From: Zopfochytrium polystomum | Taxonomy: Eukaryota; Chytridiomycota; Chytridiomycetes; Chytridiales; Chytridiaceae | Direction of reading: 5' to 3' | Assembly: GCA_025765615.1 (NCBI GenBank) | Contig: JAIVFJ010000576.1 | Coordinates: 1-22,772 of the forward strand | DNA length: 22,772 nt | In this document: positions 1-8,761 of the stretch, in pieces | Layout of the letters: every line of letters begins with the position of its first letter | Position numbering within the stretch: position 1 is the first letter of the stretch | The notes under the pieces: generated by a model | What the model saw: the letters and a program-made list of their open reading frames with translations, nothing else | Told to the model about the DNA's origin: nothing | The model's database searches: none | Program-made: the position numbers and the translations under genes

Positions 1-22
1 GAGACGAGTGGGGCGACGGACA

Positions 23-23
<1 letters not shown>

Positions 24-95
<72 letters not shown>

Positions 96-125
96 GAGAG
101 AGAGAGAGGAGAGAGAGGAGAGAGG
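24..125. repeat. (GA)n microsatellite, about 100 bp
   Basis: An almost pure purine tract of GA dinucleotides, interrupted in its right half by GGA and AGG steps. One strand is all purine, so the tract is a homopurine mirror repeat. Confidence 0.95.
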
Positions 126-175
126 CAGGTAGGCAGGCAGGCAGGCAGGCAGACAGCAGACAGACAGACAAGCAG
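124..175. repeat. (GGCA)n / (CAGA)n tetranucleotide repeat
   Basis: GGCA units, roughly seven copies with one GGTA variant, pass directly into CAGA units. The tract abuts the preceding GA repeat. Confidence 0.9.
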
Positions 176-206
176 AAACGGACTCCATGTTTACTTGAAA
201 GCACGA

Positions 207-234
207 TGACAAAACTGCCACTTCAGTTTTGTCA
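207..234. repeat. Perfect 11-bp inverted repeat (hairpin)
   Basis: TGACAAAACTG at 207-217 is matched exactly by CAGTTTTGTCA at 224-234, with a 6-nt loop (CCACTT). It is the only non-repetitive structured element between the flanking microsatellites. There is no T-run after it that would suggest a terminator role. Confidence 0.85.
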
Positions 235-349
235 CGGTAAGGTCGGAGTTTGTAATGAGAGAGGGAGAAAGGGGGCGGACAGCGACAGAGGATGGATGGA
301 TGGTCCAGCCGAGAGGCGAAGGAAGAAGGAAGAAGGAGAAAGAAGGAGG

Positions 350-413
350 ACAGACAGACAAACAGACAGACAGAGGAGGCAGGCAGACCAACAGACTGAC
401 AGACAGGCTAAGA
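350..413. repeat. Degenerate (CAGA)n repeat
   Basis: Imperfect CAGA/CAAA/GGCA tetranucleotides, the same unit family as the repeat at 124-175. Confidence 0.85.
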
Positions 414-609
414 AGGGAGGGAAAATGAGCCAATGAGCGGTGGTGATGCTTGTTGAGTGGGGGGTGGACGGACCTGGCGGCGGTCGGTCGGAGGACGGGA
501 ACCAGCGAAAAAGTCCGATCCGTGTGTCGGACGCCCATTCGCGGCGCATTCCTTGGGCTTCTTCCATTTTTCTTTCATCGTTTGCGGGAGGGAGATAGAG
601 AGAGGAGCC

Positions 610-611
<2 letters not shown>

Positions 612-646
<35 letters not shown>
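612..646. repeat. (GA)n microsatellite
   Basis: About 16 GA units followed by GGGAGAGG. Confidence 0.95.
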
Positions 647-649
<3 letters not shown>

Positions 650-730
650 GACTGCGGCGGATTTGGGAAACTTACCCAACCTCCGTGTTTACTTAATTCT
701 TCCTAAGCGTCCCTCCCACTTTCCGATCTC

Positions 731-753
731 TCTGTCTGTCTGTCTGTCTGTCT
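731..753. repeat. (CTGT)n repeat
   Basis: Five to six TCTG units. This is the reverse-complement family of the CAGA repeats to the left. Confidence 0.9.
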
Positions 754-1194
754 CCCTATCTGCGTCTCTCCTTTCTCTCTTGCCCAGACGGAGTCGGAAG
801 TTCCCTCCGTCGAAACGCGGAGCAACCAGGGCGAGGACGACCAGCCATCCACTGCAGTAAAGAGCGGTCAAAGGGAGGCAGGTCCTTTACTTGTAATGCA
901 GAATTGGTGATGTCAATCAGAGCAAAGTCCATTCAAAACTTGCCCTACTCTGCGTGCGTGTGGGAACAACCAGAGTTACATGTACTTTCGCGTCCTGCAG
1001 TCAGCCAAACAAAAACAGCAATCAATGCGGCTAGCCTCTCCATCTGTCTTTCACGTCAAATGCACGCGGAGGGAGGCACGGACAGAGAAAGAGCCCACAC
1101 TCTTGCAAAATTTTGTGCGGAGGCGGATCTCGAAACACGTTTCCCCGCTCGATTTTCCCCGCCTGTCTGCAACGTCCTTCTTCTGTCTCTCTCA

Positions 1195-1199
<5 letters not shown>

Positions 1200-1243
<44 letters not shown>
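1200..1243. repeat. (CT)n microsatellite
   Basis: About 21 uninterrupted CT units inside a longer pyrimidine-rich stretch (about 1180-1260). It is inverted relative to the (GA)n tracts at 24 and 612. Confidence 0.95.
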
Positions 1244-1246
<3 letters not shown>

Positions 1247-1461
1247 GTCTTTGTCTCCCTCGTCTCCTACAGCCTCACCTTTCTCTGCCCTCAACACCAT
1301 CTCCCTTTTCTTTTTGCCTGATTTCTCTTCCACAGAAAGAACCAGCCCAGCGGAGGAGGATTTCTTGAAATGCATTTGCGAGCGAGTGCCAACGGACCAA
1401 AAAAAAAAATGAGAGATGGAGAGGAAAAGAGAATGAAAGGTGTCCGCCTTAGAGCGTCGAA

Positions 1462-1483
1462 ACACACACACACACACACACAC
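1462..1483. repeat. (CA)n microsatellite
   Basis: About 11 CA units. Confidence 0.95.
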
Positions 1484-2019
1484 TCATATCAACATCTGCT
1501 GGAAAGCCAGAGGGAGAGGGAGAGAGACAGGAGAGCTAGAGGGAGATAGAGAGTATGGAGGACAGACAAACACGGGGGTAGCCCCCGCCCTCGATGGCGG
1601 GAAAACTCTTCTACCGATATCCATCTACTTTCATTCTTATTCTGCTCATGGAGCGAGAAGCAAAGAATCAAGAAGAAGAAGAAAAGAAAAAAGAGCTCGC
1701 AATCACCCAAGCTAAAGCCCTCCCCATCCCCAAACTAGAAACCTCCTTATCACATACTGCACAAGTCAGAGGCGTTCGGAGGCTGTCGGCTGAATGGGAT
1801 TCAGACGTACCCTAGCCGTCCCCGGTTTGACATTTCTTTGTGGCGGTGACCGACCCAAACATGTCGCCGCCCTCTCTCGGGGCTCGGAGACATCAAGCAG
1901 CTGTTTAGGAACCCAAGGCTTCACAACCCCCCCGGACTCGGTTCTGGTTCGCTGAACACCATTTCGTTCTTCCCTCGAAGTACACTTTGTTGGATTCAGC
2001 ATTTTTCAGCTCGCTGGGG

Positions 2020-2038
2020 AAAGAAAGAAAGAAAGAAA
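2020..2038. repeat. (GAAA)n microsatellite
   Basis: Four to five GAAA units in a purine stretch. Confidence 0.9.
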
Positions 2039-2428
2039 TGCATAACTACTGAGTTGCGGCGGCTCTTGTTGCATATGCCAAGGGGAAGCGGCGCGTTCAA
2101 ACGGGAACCAGCGGGGAAAAAAAAGACGTTAAGAAACCCAACGTAGAGCAACTCTCACCACCACCAAAAATTCTCCACGATTCAAAATTTTAGGACACTT
2201 CGAGGATTCCCTCCCCCGCGCCATCGCCCGCACTCGCACCCGCACTCGCGCCGTCTCTGGGCGCCGCTAGCCCACCGGGCGCCGCCCACCCAACGCCGTC
2301 ACCCGATCTTGAATCCGCCTCGCTCTGCGGCGGCACGGGCTGGCGGTGGGTGCGGCGGGTGCAGCAAACCGTTTAGGCCTCCCGCCGCTGCAGCCTCCGC
2401 AACGGCCGCGGCTGCGACATATTTTCGC

Positions 2429-5322
2429 TCACACCCCACCAGCCTCCGCAACAGTCCCAACTGCCGGCGCTACGGCCACCGCCACCGGCCCCGCCGTCAC
2501 CACCGTCGCCGCAACTAAAGCCACGCAGTGGCGGCACACAAAGTCCTCCGTCTCCCACTTCCCGCCGGCGCTGCCGTCGCTCCAACGACTCCCGGCCGCC
2601 GCGCGGCCTCGGCGCACGCGAGGTGCTGCCAGCGCGAGCATCGGCCGCACGCGATCATCGGGCGGCCGTCTGTATTTTGCGGGGGACCCAACAAGCGGTC
2701 AGAACATGAGAAGAAAACGGGAAAGAGAGCGGCGGGGTTGGACAACAAAACAAAAAACCTAACAAGGCCAACAAAAAAAAAATAAAACAAAAAAAGGCAA
2801 CCCACCGTCCCAGTTCCGCCCCGCGACGCCGCAGGGGCAGTCAAACTCCCACTCGTCGTCGTCGTCGCCTGGTCCTCGCTGGGAGCGGCGGCGGCGGCCG
2901 CATCCCCCCGGTCGCCGTCGGTCATTTGCAGCACCACAGCGACGGCGTCGCCTTCACCCTCTCCAATCTGGTCCACCTTGAGCCGCTTCACGCCGTCGCG
3001 GCGGCGGTCATCTTGCTCCGCAGCATCGAGCGCGCGGCGACGCTTCGCCAGCCGCTCTTCGCGCGACTCGCGCGGCGCCGCGGTCGCTACCGACGAGACA
3101 GCCGCTGCGGCGGCGGTGATAGCCCGGGTGCGGCGGTCCGAGTCGAGCAGGCGGGCCGCCGCCGCCGCCGCCGCAGCGGCGTCGCGTTCGGCGCGGGCGC
3201 GCTCTTCGCGCTCGAGGGCGCGTGCGGCGATGCGGACTGACGCGCGAACCGTGGTTGTCGCTGCTGCGCCGCTGTTGGCGAGCGCGGCGGCTGTGGCGGC
3301 GCGAAGCCGGTCCGCGGGCGACGCGCCGAGTTGCTGCTGCTGCCGGCGTCGAGCGTCGTCTTCCTTCTTGCGGAGCAAAGGGACGACGCGCGGGACGGCC
3401 TGGTCGACGAGGAAGCGGTGCAGGTCGCGCTCCAGCTCGTGTTTGGACGCGGCAAAGTGCGCGGGGAGGCGCATCCAGTCCTCTGAGGTGAGGCAGACGA
3501 GGTCGAACCGGCGGCGCGGGGCGGTCGGGTCAGTGACGGGCGGGTTTGAGGGGGATGCAGTACGGGGTCGTAGTGGGACGTGCTCGAGGCGGAGACAGAG
3601 GAAGAGGATGGGAGAAGTCGATCGTTGGTTGGTTTTCCGCTGGGCGCGGATCCAAAGGGGAGCCTCGCGATAGAGCCGGTTGTCTGAAGTGGTAGGGGGG
3701 AGTTTTGAGTTGAAGAGTGGGGGAGGGTGAAGGAGGAGGCCAAAGTCAACGGGGGGCTTGAAGTGGGCTCCGAACACGTTATTACCGTCAAACATCCAAT
3801 ATGTGTTTCCTTTCGAGTCCCAGCCGATCGGATCTACGCGCTTTTGTTGGAGAATCGAAAGCATTTAGTAGGATCGTCATGGGAAGCGCACACTCTCTGA
3901 TCGCCAGACGGCGAAAACTCACCCAGTGCTGCACCTCGTTGTCGGCTCGAGTCGCCACCCGAAAGCGCTCTGGTGTTCGAGCTGCCACTCGCAAAGGTGG
4001 AGTAGAATCCTCACCTTCATAAGTGCGAATGGGGCAGCAATTCAGTAATGGACGGAGAGATTGTGTGAGAACAGTCCTCAAACTCGTCTGCCTACCCTAT
4101 CCAGAAGCTTAACGTCTCGATACTCCACACCCTCGGGAAACGCAGTATGCAACACGCCGTATCGGTACTCTTCTCTCCGGTAATACATGGTCCAATTGTC
4201 TGATCTGGAGAAAGGAACTTGTGAGGCTCCTGCCAAGCACGATTGGTGATCAACCTACAGAATGTATCGGTTCTGCGTCAAGGTGCGAAGTAGCTTGACG
4301 TGGACTTCAGTGAAGATTGGGGACGGGTCCGGGGCCAGCAAGAACGTTTCCAGGTCCTAAACAAAGAGGGAAGTGGTGGGAAAAACGCATCACGATCAGC
4401 TTTCACACAATCCACTCAGAAAGCAGAGATTCCTAAAACAACTCCACTTGGCCCTCCCGCAATCTCTATATGCCCCCTACCTCAGTCTCAAACCTTTCCT
4501 CCTCCTCCTCCTCGTCCAGCTTCCGCGCCCTCTTCGACTTACCGGCCGCGGCATTGCCGAACCCGTCGGCGGCCGCAGCGACCCGCCAGCGGATCCTGAG
4601 CGCGGAGGAAAACAGCGCAAAGAACTGCGCGACGGCGGCAAACTCCCACAGCCCGCGCAGCTCGGCGAGAGCGGGAGTCGCGGCGAGGACGGGGACGAGC
4701 GAGGATGGGTCGGGGCGCGGGGTTGGGTCGTCGGCGGTGGAGGAGGGCGTGAAGCGTGCGGAGCGGCGGGTGGGGCGCGGGTCGGGCGGGGGTGTCGCGG
4801 GGGAGGCGGTACGGCGCGAGGAGCGGGAGGAGGTGGAGGGCGGGGGGGGGTGACTGGGGGCGAGCCGCGGCGGCGGCGGGACGAGGGGGATAGCGGGGAG
4901 GGTCGGTCGGCGGAGTCTGCGCTTTCGGAGTCTCCTGGTGCGAAGGTGGACGCAGCGCGAGAAGCCGTGCGGCGTGGGGCGGACCAGATGATGTTGTCCA
5001 GGCTGATGCCGTTGCGGGGTCGCGGCGTGGACGACTTTGCCGGCCGCTTTGTTGTGCTGTCGGCCGCCGTCTCAGCACAGGGGTGAACCGGCGACGGGGG
5101 CGTGGCTGGGGCGGCGCCGTTGGAGTGGATTGTCCCGATCGGCCTGGTGTTGGCATCCAACACATTGCGTTTCGCCTCGACTCCGCCGGTGTCGCCACCC
5201 AGCGGCCGCAGGGACCAAAGAGCCTCCTCCACTTTGGCCAGACCCGTTGGGACGATCGCCTTCGCTGGCTTGTACTCTTCCATCGACGTAAGCCGCGCCG
5301 TTGTCCCTGGGGATGCTGCCAT
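2429..5322 (-). CDS. DDT / WHIM-like / PHD-finger chromatin protein (seven exons)
   Basis: Nuclear chromatin-remodelling type protein, predicted about 772 aa. Exons that I can place are 5322-4481, 4356-4259, 4204-4096, 4014-3923, 3840-3786, 3683-2806 and 2669-2429. All introns are GT-AG (54-136 nt). A proline/serine-rich N-terminus leads into a DDT-like domain from about residue 215 (LRGLWEFAAVAQFFALFSSA, then FETE joined across an intron to DLETFLLAPDPSP). LCEWQLEH, a WHIM/WSD-type RVDPIGWDSKGNTYW and DNRLYREAP follow. A basic Ala/Arg coiled segment comes next, then a C-terminal PHD finger (FDCPCG, CGRCSRWQHLAC, FVCRHC; C4HC3). This order matches fungal CECR2/RSF1-like PHD proteins, a family known to recruit remodellers and read histone tails. 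Exons 1, 4, 6 and 7 each lack exactly one base for their intron phases (near 4842-4850, 3972, 2870 and 2593). The ATG at 5322 has ACAATGG context. The WHIM assignment is by motif memory. Confidence 0.85.
4842..4850. other. G9 homopolymer at a frame break
   Basis: Nine consecutive G on the plus strand. On the minus strand the chromatin-protein frame is in phase with its ATG before this run and with its DDT domain after it, but the two frames differ by one base. A tenth base here restores the frame. Confidence 0.75.
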
Positions 5323-5675
5323 TGTCGTCCAAGGGCGTCACGGCTGCGACTCCTTCGGCGTTCACACCACGATCGGCCATCGTCTGTTCGAGAATGCAGC
5401 AGGACTTGTCAAGCGCGTATCTAATTTGACAGATGGGAACAGCCCAGAGCGACCACCTCGTGCAGACCTATCGTTGCTACGGGAACGCGAGTATGAAAAG
5501 CGCAAGCTAAAAAGTGCTTCTTGATGGGCTGGTTTGGATATTCAGATCCCGGATCCATCCCGCTTCTTACATCGCCACCCCACCCCACCCTCAACCTACA
5601 ACCCCAACCATGACTGTCATCGCATCAACCTCCCTACCTCCCAAGCTCGCAGCAACACACCCTCGCGTTCAACGT
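5323..5675. other. Intergenic: chromatin gene promoter / eL31 3' flank
   Basis: About 350 bp between two minus-strand genes. It has C-rich stretches (about 5570-5610) but no convincing TATA box and no coding potential that I can recognise. Confidence 0.5.
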
Positions 5676-6111
5676 TTAAGCGTCCTCGACGGTCTGGGAC
5701 TGGAGGCCCTTGAAGGAGGTGACGTTGACGACCTGGACAAGAGTGTACATCTTCTCCTTGGCGTCTTCGGCGTCGTCCTCTTCCGGGAGAGGCGGAGCCG
5801 GATCCGGTGTGGGACGGTTTGATGCCCTGGTGCCAGACGGCGTTGTTCAGGGAAGGGTCGATGCGGACGTCGGAGGTGCCCATGGTCTTGGCAGCGAACC
5901 GGCGGATGGTCTTGATGGCGAAGGGGGCGCGCTTGCGGAACGACTTGCCGAAAACGTGCTTGTGCAGGTGGAGGGTGCACTCGCGGGTGACAGCCTGCCG
6001 TTGGGAGCGATCGGGTGCATTGCTTAGTTAATAACAACGAGATCTGGGGCTATGCGACCTCCACTCGGTTACCTGGTCCTTGGTCGACTTCTTCTTCTGG
6101 TCCTTGGCCAT
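5676..6111 (-). CDS. RPL31: Ribosomal protein eL31 (60S L31), two exons, frame-broken
   Basis: Component of the large cytosolic ribosomal subunit near the exit tunnel. Exon 1 (6111-6073, 13 codons) encodes a Lys-rich start. A 78-nt GT-AG intron (6072-5995, with TTAAC before the acceptor as a candidate branch site) follows. Exon 2 (5994-5676) encodes the conserved eL31 core: AVTREC, FRKRAPFAIKTIRRFA, MGTSDVRID, AVWHQGIK, RIRLRLSRKR, MYTLVQVVNVTSFKGLQ. The three last pieces are in three successive frames. One base is missing near 5815-5820 and one near 5775-5781; with both supplied the length is 119 aa, normal for eL31. The start has CAAAAATGG context. As the protein is essential, consensus sequencing errors are the likeliest explanation. 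A retained pseudogene copy is the alternative, but the intact intron argues against a retrocopy. Confidence 0.93.
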
Positions 6112-6868
6112 TTTTGGAGGGATCTGTGTGTAGGAGTCGATCTGCCTGTTAGTCAAATGGAAGAGTGACAGAAACGATGAGAGGGAAGTGCGACTGGGTT
6201 GAGGTTGAAGTAATGAAGCGATCGGATCAACAGAGGGTTGAATAACGGATCGGATCCATCGAACAGATCTCTTTGACGCGACGAGTACGATTTTGGGCTG
6301 TCCTCAAGCTCCGGAGGCCTGCAGTATCGAAGCTCCATCCAAAACGATGAATCCTTCTGTTTGTCCAAAGGGTCTGCTGGGATTCGGATGCTGAAGATCT
6401 GCGAGCGTCCGTCTAACCGACCACGAATACTGACGGAAAAAGGACGGAGTGCATAGCGCCAGTGCAATGCGGTGGGACAGGATGGGATGGGATGGGAGGA
6501 TGCGATGGAAGGGGAGTAGTGACAGACGGGGCACACCTTAACCGAATGAAGGGTTGTTCTTTGTGTGATTTCTCCCTTTTTTTCCAAACCAGTGACCGAG
6601 CCAAAAACAACCTGCAGCCTTGTCAAAATAACTGGAACTGTCAGCCTTCAACGCCGGATGCACGGCTGACCTTGACCTAACGGAACTCAAAATGAGAGGG
6701 GTTAGCCTTTAGGGGGCCTATGCGCCAACCTTCCCTTGTAATACTATCATTCTCGTATTCTATAAAATATTCAAGTAATGCTGTTCACGTGCAATTCATT
6801 CACGCCACTGGTTCCAAACAATGCTTTGGTCAACCCGCGCGTCCCGCCCCACCCAACACGTAAAACCA
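6112..6868. other. Intergenic: eL31 promoter / methyltransferase 3' flank
   Basis: About 750 bp. Open frames on the minus strand here have no recognisable domain. Right of 6700 the sequence becomes AT-richer (about 6740-6790), compatible with 3' processing signals of the methyltransferase gene. No TATA box is evident upstream of eL31 (reading leftwards). GGGAT repeats lie at about 6478-6497. Confidence 0.5.
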
Positions 6869-8197
6869 TCAAACATTCGCCAGCGCCGCGTCCGCCTTCG
6901 CCCCCACCCGACCTCCCTCAAGCTCTTCGGATGTAAGCACCACGCGTCGAACCGCTCCTCGATCCGCACACCGCCCTCGTCTCCGGCAGAGGCCACCGCT
7001 TCCCGTACCAGCCGTCCAGGCTGCACGAGAAACCAGCCTCCGGAGCTCGACGAGCATTTCCGCCGTCTTTGCGAGTCCGCCCATGACCTCGGTGACGAGG
7101 AAGAAGACGCGGCGCGCGGCGAACAGCGCGGTGGCCCCGCGGAGCACGTCCAGCTCGAACCCTTCGACGTCCATCTTCATGACCCACACGTCCTCGGCGA
7201 GGAACGTGTCCAGCGGGTCGATGTGCAGCCACTGCCGGAAGGGCTTGAGGCTGTTGCCGCGGACGCTGCCGCGGCCGCGGGCGGCGGTGGAGGCTTTGTA
7301 TTTGGCGATGTGGCGCGCAGAGCAGGTGACGGTGCCGTCGCCTTGGTTGGAGTCGTCCGAGGCGATTGCGCAAGTGGCGGATTTAGCGCCGAAGGCCCTG
7401 GTGTGCGGTAGTAAAAGGGAGGCCAAACGTCACTGTAAATACACATGCATCCCTACCGCAACTCCGAAGCGCACACAAACACATGCGTCTTACATTATTA
7501 ATAAACGTCACCCTCTCCATCAAAGCCGGCGTCGTACACAGCGTAGCCCTAAACAGCCCCGCGTTCTCCCTCAAAGCGTCGAACGAGACGACCCTGAACC
7601 CCCAGGCGGCCGCGACGACCGAGTGGACGCCGACGTTCGAGCCGACGTCGACAAACAGCGGGTCGCTCAGGTGCAGGCCCTCGGACTCGGCAAGGGCCTC
7701 GACGATGCTCGCGGTGATTTCGGGCTCCCAGGTGCCGTCGGTGGCGACCCAGCCCGAGACGATGTCGGCGTCGTCGGCGGCGTAGACGTAGATGCCGGCG
7801 GGGACGATGCGCGGGCGGCGGCCGCGGGTCGGGTGGAAGCCGGCGGTCTTGAGGGGAACGAGGGCGGTGGCGGCGAAGGAGGAGGAGGGGGAGGAGGAGG
7901 AGAAGGCGGGGCGGAGGGTAAAAGTGCTCGCAGAAGAGGGACTGCAGAAGCCGCGCGCGGGCTTGGTGGCCAGCCGGGGTGGTCGGGGAGGGCAGCCGCT
8001 GGAAGGTAGCTGCGTCGGGTTCTGTGTGGTCAACAGGACGGCGGCTGGGGGGGCGGATGCGCGGTGTTGAAGTCCACCGATGTGCTTCTCGCCAGCCGAA
8101 GGGGCCGCTGCAGCCAGAGGATGCCCGTCACGACCACGGTCGCCAAGATCAAGGGCAGCAGCAGGCGGAAGCCCAAAAGCGACTTCGCTACCGCCAT
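6869..8197 (-). CDS. FkbM-family methyltransferase with N-terminal membrane anchor
   Basis: Predicted SAM-dependent methyltransferase of the FkbM family, probably a Golgi/ER type II membrane protein acting on glycans or secreted molecules; the substrate is unknown. From the ATG at 8197 the protein begins with a basic start and a hydrophobic anchor (LLPLILATVVVTGILWL). A Pro/Ser-rich stalk follows, then the SAM-binding motif FVDVGSNVGVHSVVAAAWGF and ERVTFINN. A 96-nt intron (7493 GTAAGA to 7398 CAG) follows. Exon 2 has IDPLDTFLAEDVWVMKMDVEGFELDVLRGA, here split for reading as LDTFLAEDVW and KMDVEGFELDVLRGA, the FkbM signature. The anchor and catalytic domain are joined by a frame break at the G7 run 8047-8053 (one base missing gives exon 1 = 235 codons, phase 0). 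A second break lies just after the intron acceptor. The C-terminus is uncertain: reading open to 6869 is simplest, but two other frames after about 7050 look more protein-like (AGFSCSLDGWYG; GGVRIEERFDAW). Confidence 0.85.
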
Positions 8198-8761
8198 CTG
8201 TTTGTTTCAATGCGACACACACACGAGTTTTCCGTGTTTGTATTGGTATAGTACCGTTGCCGTGCCAAAAAAGAGCGGGAAACACGAGAAATTCCGAAGA
8301 GAGGGAGACAGAGCAACCAGTGAAGGTGTGCTCAGCCCGACGCGGACGGAGCGCCCTTCGCTGCATATAATTTTTGCTTCGCCATCGTTGCCTCTCTCCG
8401 CCAAAACGCCCACCGCGCTGTGGCGGAATTGAATATTCTAATTGGTGAGGTCGCAGTACTGAACTTGAAGGTTCCATACGAAGGAACCACAAAGCCCCAT
8501 AGTGGCAAGCCCGGCAAATACGTTAAACCTGTCCAACGCCTTTGACATCCCTCGAATGACCCACCACAAAGCAACCAGCGACTTTGTCAAGAATCCGACA
8601 TTGGGCGTCGTTTGGAGTAAACGTAGAAAACAAAGCTCGCGAGTGTGAACCCAGTATTTGCTTTTTCAGTATTAATATTTTTCCATTCGCCATCCGACGG
8701 ACAGGTGAAATGCTATACTCCACTGCTTCAACAACCCAAGCTCTCTCACAAAGCGCTCACT
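8198..8761. other. Intergenic: methyltransferase promoter / RING gene 3' flank
   Basis: About 560 bp without a credible gene. An AT-rich ATATAATTTTTGC at about 8364-8376 reads TTATAT on the minus strand about 170 bp before the methyltransferase start. It could serve as a TATA-like element, but this is weak. Confidence 0.4.

Larger units (their letters stand above)
1..2428. other. Gene-free microsatellite-rich region
   Basis: I find no credible coding region here. Open frames exist on both strands, but they are translations of simple repeats (Arg-Glu, Ser-Leu or Asp-Arg-Gln runs) or lack any recognisable domain. The stretch holds (GA)n, (GGCA)n, (CAGA)n, (CTGT)n, (CT)n, (CA)n and (GAAA)n tracts, listed separately, plus one perfect hairpin. 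Between about 2050 and 2428 the sequence turns GC-rich and would form the 3' flank of the chromatin-protein gene that ends at 2429. Confidence 0.7.

Noticed and set aside
8..436. Arg-Glu-rich open frame through the first GA tract
   Set aside because: It is a translation of (GA)n and CAGA microsatellites with a GTG start; no domain or codon structure supports a gene.
2978..3673. Long Arg/Ala/Ser-rich plus-strand open frame
   Set aside because: It is antisense to exon 6 of the chromatin protein, whose minus-strand frame carries recognisable motifs; GC-rich DNA leaves antisense frames open.
4373..5086. Gly/Arg-rich plus-strand open frame
   Set aside because: Antisense to the proline-rich N-terminus and DDT domain exon; low complexity and no recognisable fold.
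5775..5820. Programmed ribosomal frameshifting as explanation for the eL31 and other frame breaks
   Set aside because: No slippery heptamer of the X-XXY-YYZ type is present at these sites, eL31 is not known to need recoding, and the same kind of break recurs at unrelated homopolymers.
5775..5820. A small extra intron in eL31 exon 2
   Set aside because: The interval is far too short for an intron and itself encodes the conserved RIRLRLSRKR segment.
6153..6626. Minus-strand open frame of about 157 codons upstream of eL31
   Set aside because: No recognisable motif, and it lies in the eL31 upstream region; treated as non-coding.
7083..8009. 308-codon plus-strand open frame
   Set aside because: Antisense to both exons of the FkbM methyltransferase and rich in Gly/Ala/Arg, typical of a GC-driven shadow.
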